From the NCBI RefSeq assembly GCF_031755915.1, contig NC_083389.1, positions 25,233,001-25,297,000 of the forward strand: 64,000 nucleotides of DNA. The letters are read 5' to 3'. Shown in pieces: positions 57,046 through 64,000 of the stretch (the stretch's first letter is position 1; every line of letters starts with the position of its first letter). Under the pieces are notes generated by a model. The model searched no databases and was not told the DNA's origin. It saw only the letters and a program-made list of their open reading frames with translations. The stretch is from Ziziphus jujuba. Lineage: Eukaryota; Streptophyta; Magnoliopsida; Rosales; Rhamnaceae. A program made the translations under genes and the position numbers.

Positions 57046-60000
57046 GTATGCACATATACGTACGCCATTGGAAATATGATCAGGTGAGAAATTATGATAT
57101 GGTAGAAAAAGTGTTCCTGGGCATTATTAGGAATCATTTTTTCTTCTTTTTGACCATGTGAAAAACACAAATTTCGACTTTGTCTAGACTTTAGAAACCC
57201 ACCCAGTAAAATCTACATGATTTGGTAAAATGAAATTATATTTTAAAGCTTCAAAATCTTGCATGGTTCATTATTTGAACAGCTGCATGCCCTTCAAATC
57301 AAAATCTTCTAGTAGCTCTCATTTTTTTAACGTTGAATTATAGACAATGATTATTTAGTTTGATGTGATCATAATTCATGATAACCAGCTGGCTTTTTAT
57401 TTTATTTATTAATTAATTTCATTAAATGTAGCCGAGAACAGAAGCTCTAGTGCATACTTAGACTCTGCCATGATAACATGTTTATCGATAATTAATTTTC
57501 AAGTTTTTTAGTAATTACAAGACAATTTCCGGAACGCATAATTTGAAAGTTCATTAATACCTTTAATATTTTTTGAGGGTAAGAATTTTTTTTTTTTTAT
57601 CCCCAAATCCTAAGGGCCCAAATGAAAGAGACCTTGCAACAAATAAACTAAACAAACTCCATCCAATTACCAAGCCTCTCACTCTTTCATGCATTGATTC
57701 CTTGTGGTTAGGTAAAGAAAAGTAAGCCTGATACTCAAAACTCTTATATTCTCTCTCTGGAGCAATTCAAGACTTAGTATAGTTTTCTCCCACTTGCTGT
57801 TTAGCCTTTCTTTTTCCTCCCCATTTTCATTAATTAATGAATTGTTTTTCCAGTAAAGGACTTTGACAATTCCAGTCCCTTAGTAAAGATGAATTCGGGT
57901 GATCTATATGGCAGCAAAATCACACACAAGAAAAGCACATTATAGCTACAGCTAATAGTGAGAGAGATCAAAATGAGGCAAAGATTCTTAGTCTCTGAAC
58001 TGGTAGTTGTAGTAGTTTTTGGAGTTGATTTTCTTGGTTTTTGCAATGGAGGGAAGTTGGTGAAAAGCTTTTATAAGGAGAGTTGTCCTAATGCAGAGCA
58101 AATTGTGGGAGACATCACTTGGAAGCATGTTGCAAGCAAATCATCTTTGCCTGCATTTCCATGATTGTTTTGTGAGGGTATGTATATTTCACATATCATT
58201 ATTAGTCGTTAAAAAAAAAATGTTATTACTATTTGTCACCATTAGTAATAATAATAGATGGTTTATTAAACTGTAATGTCATTATCTTTATCAATATGTC
58301 ATTGTTCATGTAGTACTTGTGATTTTTTTTTCCTTAACTATTTTGCTAAAATGTTATTAATTTTTAACAAATTCTTTCTGTGTGATTTGGATTATTGTTT
58401 GTTTATAAGGGTTGCGATGCATCAATACTGTTGGATTCGACAGCAGTTAAGGGAAAAAACAGAAAAAACAGCAGCTCCAAATCTGCCTCTAGAGGGATTC
58501 GATGTCATAGAGGAGATCAAAACCCAACTAGAGGAAACCTGTCCTGGTGTAGTTTCTTGTGCTGATATCATCGCTTTAGCTTCTACTTCTACATAAACAT
58601 ATATATATATATATATATATATGAAAACATGCTATGAACACAGATTATTAACCAAAACTATTATATGTGTACAGTCAAAGACATCATTGTGGAAAGTACT
58701 GACTGGAAGAAGAGATGGAAAAATTTCCATTGCCTCAGAGGCCCTGGCCAACCTCATTTCTCCATTTTCCAACTTCAACACCCTCAAAAAAGGTTTCGAA
58801 AAAAAGAGTCTCACAGTTCATGATCTTGTTGTTTTATCAGGTGCTTTTCTCTATAGATACATGACTTTATAAAATAATAATAATAATAATAACAATAATA
58901 AATATAAAAAATAAAAGAATTAATATTGGTTGGGCTTCTAGCTACTCATTACATGTTATTCAGGTGATATATCAATTAATTACAGGTAACCGGATTGCCC
59001 ACCATAGCAGGACCGTGTATATATATATATATATATACAGATTCAAGAAGGTTTTACTGAATAAAGATGAAAGTTTGATTAAAAAAAAAAAAAAAAAATT
59101 TGAGAAATTGGGTATGCATGGCAGGTGCACATACAATTGGTGTAGGGCATTGCAATTTGTTTAGAAAGAGACTGTACAATTTCACAGGAAATGGAGATGC
59201 AGGTCCTTCTTTAGATGCAGAATATGCTGCTTTCTTGAAAACCAAATGCCTAAACCTCTCAGACAATACATCCATAGTTGGAATGGACCGTGATAGCTCA
59301 CTTTCCTTTGATAACCATTACTTCAAACAGTTGAAGCTCAATCAGGGTCTTTTTCAATCTGATGCTGCTCTTTTGACTGACAATGAAGCTGCCAACATTG
59401 TTGAAGAGTTGGGAGCTAACTCTGATAAATATTTCTCTGAGTTTGCTCAGTCAATGAAGAGGATGGGAGCTATTGGAGTTCTTACAGGAAGTTCTGGAGA
59501 GATTAGGAAGAAATGTAATGTGGTCAATTCTTGATCATCAAAATGGTTCAATATTATGTGCGCAAAATTAGTTAAAAAGGAAAAATAAAGTGTTTTTTGA
59601 AGTGTGTAAATTTCATCTTCTTTAAAGTGTATGAATATTGTAGTTTAATAATAAATTTTAAAATAGTTTCTGTGAAATTAGTCAGAATCATTATGGATGA
59701 TTGGTTATTCTATTTACTTCTTTATTTTCCTAGAGGGAACCAAAAAAAAAAAAAAAAATTTACAGAATAACTTCTATGCATTAGAAGTTGTAAGTATTTC
59801 TAACAGTTCGTATTCAGTGAAGGTGTACGCTTACTTCAGAGAGAGATGTATTTGAAGTACTAAATAATTTTTTTTTTTTTTTTTTTTTTTAGGTACCACC
59901 TATCTAATATTAGATTATTTTCATCCGCGTTTGAATGAAAGTTATTTGAAAGTTCATCTCTGCTTCCTTGGTGGCAATCTCTATCCACGAGAAGTAAATA

Positions 60001-60403
60001 CCATATTAGGAATAAAAAGGAAATGGAGTTTTACACTAGAATAAGATTTCGTTTCCGATAACTTATTAAATGGTAGTTTATTTTTTAATAGATAGCACAA
60101 AATTGATTTAAGATTGGCTTGTCCTTTAATACAGCATAATAACTTTTTGGCATTGTAATTTCCTTCAAATACAAGATAGAATAGAATAGATCAAACTGTT
60201 AATTTTTAATGTCCAAGCTCTGAATTATTTGCTTTTTCATCTTAGTCTGAGTACTGATTTCCTATCTAAAGAGTGCAAGCAAGCATTTGACAGATAATGC
60301 CCATAAATAACCGTGTATATTAAGCTTAATTGTTAATTATATAATAAGGTCAGCAATTTCATTCCAGGAAAAAGACAATACAGAGATTCTTGGAGGTGTA
60401 GTG
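57038..60403. repeat. Segmental duplicate B (contains the peroxidase pseudogene)
   Basis: This is the second copy of 48174-51564, in the same orientation. Its left border abuts the BRR2 remnant within a short shared GCTGC sequence. Its right border (GGAGGTGTAGTG) abuts DNA of different composition. Because duplicate A has ordinary flanks on both sides, A looks like the donor and B the inserted copy. Confidence 0.9.
57973..59534 (+). pseudogene. Peroxidase pseudogene (copy of the gene at 49107)
   Basis: All four exon regions are present and very similar to the intact gene, but at least three lesions break it. In exon 1 a 17-base deletion between TGC repeats (at about 58155) removes the segment before the distal histidine and shifts the frame. 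In exon 2 a net +1 base change near 58445-58460 shifts the frame again. The end of exon 2 and its splice donor are deleted at about 58578-58582. Exon 4 (to 59534) keeps an open frame with SGAHTIG-like residues and the C-terminus. The TATA sequence of the functional copy is also altered here. No complete peroxidase can be made. Confidence 0.93.
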
Positions 60404-63400
60404 ACCTGTGAACCTTCTCCCCATAGCTGCTTGGTAACTCGATTCTATTACTTGAATCAAGCTTGTAAAACACTTGATCCAGAAGACTGTATTGCTACCA
60501 TATCCTCACAGTCTGGGCTCTCATACCAGATGATAACAATTTTCAACTCCAGTTGAATTAGAGAAGAAACTCTTCCTTTGTTGACAATGCAAGTCCATCT
60601 TTCCTCTCTTCCGATCGACATATTGTGGAGTGAAATAGACGTTGGAGTGTGAATCGGTAGATTTACAGTGCGGGATTTTGAGTCCTAGTCGTTGCGCTGC
60701 GGTCCGTTTCCCCAAAGAATCAAAGTATTAGCATCGATATTCTTCTATTTGACCATCTCTATTTGAGAAAAGTACTCAAGCACCCATGTGGCTGCTCCGT
60801 TCTTTCCTTGCTCCAACTGTTTCTTCTACGGAAGGAAGGGCAACTAAAACTTCAATAGGAGGGGCAACGAAAGAAAGTCCAATTCTTGAAAAATGAAAGC
60901 GACTGGGCAGCTAAGATTACAACCTCAATTGAGAGTATTCTATACATTTAGATTGAAAGTTTTTCTTTCTCCATGAGCGCACACTGGGCAGCTAAGATGG
61001 TATGGAAGAACTACTGCACCGCGGGAAATCCTTCTCTTACACCATCCGGGGACTGGCTTAGGCTTTCGCGAAAGCACCTTTGGGCGGAGGCTTCTCATCA
61101 ACTGACAATAAAGGAGCATGTCCACCAGCTAGACTCACTTTATTTGGGCCGTGTGAAGACCACCAATCAGCCCAGGAATGGAGTTCTTAGGGAGAAAAGC
61201 CTTATAAAGAACAGCAAAAACTTCAAGCATAGGAAACTCGAGGATCTATTATCCTCCTTAAGAAACGGGTCCTTTAGATTTTTTCTTATGTACCGATCCT
61301 AGATTCCAAAACCGAATAAACCAGGTGAAACTCGCCCTATCACACAACCCCACAAAAAGGACATAATTATTTTAGACGCTTTGTCAAGTCTTTTAAACTA
61401 GTGTTTGAAATATCTTCCTACCGAAATCTCACCCTCTTAATCTAGTTGTGCAATTCCTCCTTCAAATCAAAGAGCAGTGGATTCTATCACCAGGGCATCC
61501 AACTATGAAATAGCTCTTTCTTTCAAAGATCTTATTGGAAATTATTGACTTGAAAAGACTGATTCTACTCGGGGATATATCTTTGGATAGAAGGAATCAG
61601 TCTTGGCCCCCCTTATAAGATACTCGCTACTAACTAAGGTTCTGAAAGAAGGCAAGATGGTCTAGCTAACCAAAAGAGACTCTTTCTCCTTTCTCCTCCT
61701 CTCCACCTTTTCCTTCCCCACCCTCTTACTTTAAGGCCTTCTCTAATGAATCATCTTCTTGTCCATAGTGAGTACTTGATATACGCTGATACTGAACTTC
61801 ACTCCCTTTTCACCGTACATGCTCTATAAAAAGTAGCCTTCTACTTCAGTTAGTTGTCCCACTCTCTTACGTAAAAAATTTGGTTTGCAGCAGATCTGCA
61901 TTCGTGGGAATGACCTACTCCAAGGCCATTTAGTGAAGCAGACCTTCGCTAATGGGGATACCGTAAACCCACCCTTTCAGATGAGGAAAGAAGCCAGCCC
62001 AATTCTCACAAAAAAAGAAAGTGCCAATTTAACCTAAGAAACATTATAGTTTCCCAACCGGATCTAGGTATTGTTTCGCTTGTTCTTCTTTCAAGGGAAG
62101 CATTTATTCCCACTTGGAGTTTAGATTGATGCCTTAATCCACTCTGAGATAGAAATATACCAATAATGGTGCAACAGTAGGTTGATTAGTTACTATCGGT
62201 GGGGACAAGAGAAAAAACTGCCACTATGGGAAAGTGCCAAGAAGCTCGAAAGCGATTCTAACACAAGATACGATGACAGGGAGGGAATTCGATCAGGAAT
62301 AGATAGATAAAAGGCTGCTACGCTCCTTTCTTTCTCATGGGAGGGGTTCACATCCAACCCTTATCGATACCCCTCTCTAGGACATTTAAGTGGGTTGGGT
62401 TTTGATCTGGTTCCGAAATGAGGCGGTGTTACCAATGACTCGATACCCCGCTGCTACCGAATGAAGTTCATCCTTCTCCCCTTTCCTATAACAAAGTGCA
62501 GGCCCCCGTAGATAGATGCCCCATATAACCCCTCCTTCTGATTGAAAAAAGAATCAAATTGGGTTGAGAGAAGTTTATGGATCAAGTAAAAAAAAAAAAA
62601 TCATAAATATAAATGGGTAAGGCAAGTGTGCTTGCTTTATTATATTATTATAATTCAAAAAATACCAAAAATATGAACAAGAACTAAGGCACTTGCTTCA
62701 GCAAAACCTTTCTTCGTCGTTACGGAGTTCTTTTGCTATAATCTCTGAAATCGAAGGTTAGCTGACTGAGGAGTTAGTATTGATTCATCCAAAGATGCTC
62801 CTCTGGAGCTAGAGTAAGGGATTGTCCACCTCACCGCCCCGAGGAGCAATAGCTTCGTTGTTTTACATGCCTATAGAGAGATATTCCAAAAGTACCAATG
62901 CTCAATTGAAAGAAAAAGCAATCAACTATATGCTTAACTCATGCCCCAAGACACAGGGGGTATAAAAGATAGAATAAATTACTGGAAGGAAAGCTGGGGA
63001 AAAGCATAAAGTGTGCAGGCTCAGCTCCCCCCCCATCTTGGTGATGCTCCTAAACCGATCACTATCATTTTCTTGCTTTCTTGTTGTCTTGAATTGTTAT
63101 AGAACGACTTTATCGTAGGTATAGTTGGTAGGATGAAGTATTAATGGATATAGCAAGTGTACCAGGGAAGCAGCTCGAGCGTTGTTGGTTTGGACGCCTA
63201 GCATGAAATAGCCTTCTCTGGTAGCAGCACTATACCTTAGTATAGTATCTCTCCAGCTTCCAGTCTATATAAAATGTCGTTAGCAGAGGTTAGTCTGTCT
63301 GGCGTTCCCTCACATAAAGGGCTGCTTTGGCATCGACTCTCTCTTGTTAGGTAATTACCGAGGCAAAAGCTACTCTCTCGGAAGTTAGTTTCTCGGCCAT

Positions 63401-64000
63401 CTTAGTGGTACGAGTCTAATAAACTGTCACTTGAATTGCCAAGACTCGGATTTTTTTATTCTTTTTTGTGGTAACACCCTTCTAGAATTACATTTAACGT
63501 CCCTTTATTACTTTCCCAATCAGCACCTCGACTTGGTAGCTGGGCTCCGGGACATTGCTACCACGGTGACCATCTACCCGAGCCAAAAGAAGGAAAAGAA
63601 TTGACTAAAGCGAGGAGTTCGTTAGCCATACATAGTGAAGGGGGATGGGGGTCAACCTCTTTCATGACCCATGGCCCTAGTGTGTCACTTGGTTAGCATT
63701 TCTAAAACAAATTGAGTAGGGATGAGGGTCAACCTCTTTCATGACCCATGGCCCTAGTGTGTCACTTAGTTAGCATTTCTAAAACAAATTGAGTAGGGTT
63801 GGTTTTTCGATAGGGTAACAGGGGAGTTAGATGTGGTTGAGACACGTTTTTCGAATGGATGATATGGATTTTATCGAGATGGTTAACCACTCTTTTTATC
63901 GTGAGAGGGAGTTCATTTAGAACCCGCTGGCTCTAGAACCGGTGGAAGTTCCCCATGTGAGGCACTTCGAACTTCCATTCACACTTTGATTCTTGAGCTA
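60404..64000. other. Probable mitochondrial DNA insertion (NUMT-like), runs off the window
   Basis: At 60404 the sequence changes abruptly. It becomes richer in G+C (for example 33 of 60 bases at 61021-61080), loses the long A/T homopolymers and shows the even, gene-poor texture of plant mitochondrial intergenic DNA. No known mitochondrial gene, tRNA or rRNA was recognised. The longest open frame (60973-61302, 109 codons) has no resemblance I can name. The origin is inferred from composition only; the right border is beyond the window. An assembly join to organelle DNA is also possible. Confidence 0.6.
63643..63796. repeat. Two-copy 77-bp tandem repeat in the mitochondrial-like DNA
   Basis: 63643-63719 and 63720-63796 differ at only two positions (GGGGG/GAGGG near the start; CTTGG/CTTAG later). 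The unit contains ACCTCTTTCATGACCC and CTAGTGTGTCACTT. No coding role is visible. Confidence 0.92.

Noticed and set aside
60973..61302. A 109-codon frame in the mitochondrial-like DNA as a real gene
   Set aside because: It resembles no protein I know and plant mitochondrial spacers often contain such frames; kept only as a note in that region.
63643..63796. CRISPR-like array in the window, prompted by tandem repeats
   Set aside because: The repeats are directly adjacent with no spacers, and the DNA is eukaryotic.

Overview
The window is plant nuclear DNA, almost certainly from a eudicot. Genes are rich in introns with GT-AG borders. Intergenic DNA is A+T-rich and full of microsatellites. The proteins are plant families: a SPLAYED-type remodeler, class III peroxidases, a DUF3444 J-protein and a plant RING-CH protein. 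The species cannot be fixed from the sequence.

Layout. (1) 1-1.9 kb is A+T-rich DNA without a gene. (2) 2.7-22.6 kb (+) holds a complete SPLAYED (SYD) SWI/SNF ATPase gene. Its 33 coding exons join in frame to 3,815 codons, and three of its introns have GC-AG borders. More than half of the protein is a repeat-rich acidic tail encoded by one 5.7-kb exon plus a short last exon. (3) 24.9-27.9 kb (+) holds an intronless J-domain/DUF3444 protein with a probable 5'UTR intron. (4) 28.8-29.2 kb holds two proline tRNA genes, UGG (+) and AGG (-), facing each other. (5) 29.6-35.0 kb (+) holds a tandem-BRCT protein with a TQ-cluster N-terminus, convergent with (6), a RING-CH membrane E3-like gene at 35.6-39.1 kb (-). 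(7) 40.6-42.0 kb (+) holds an 82-residue membrane protein gene of unknown function. A decayed Ty3/gypsy element (42,030-46,666, -) lies just beyond its stop codon, with an exact AGTTG target duplication.

(8) 48.2-60.4 kb is a peroxidase cluster. It has two intact class III peroxidase genes (49.1 and 52.2 kb) and a third copy at 58.0 kb that is a pseudogene. The first and third lie in direct segmental duplicates of about 3.4 kb (48,174-51,564 and 57,038-60,403). The second duplicate is joined on its left to a truncated, broken copy of the BRR2 splicing helicase N-terminus (55.4-57.0 kb). On its right it is joined to at least 3.6 kb of higher-G+C, gene-poor DNA that looks mitochondrial (60,404 to the window end).

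The genes do not form a pathway. SYD, the BRCT protein, the J-protein (by inference) and the decayed BRR2 copy have nuclear themes, but nothing shows that they work together. The most unusual structures are the composite junction at 55-64 kb, the expanding repeats of the SYD tail, the three GC-AG introns and the retroelement at the 3' end of the small membrane protein gene. I did not find a clearly new multi-gene system. All gene models come from reading splice sites and frame continuity, without transcripts or database searches.
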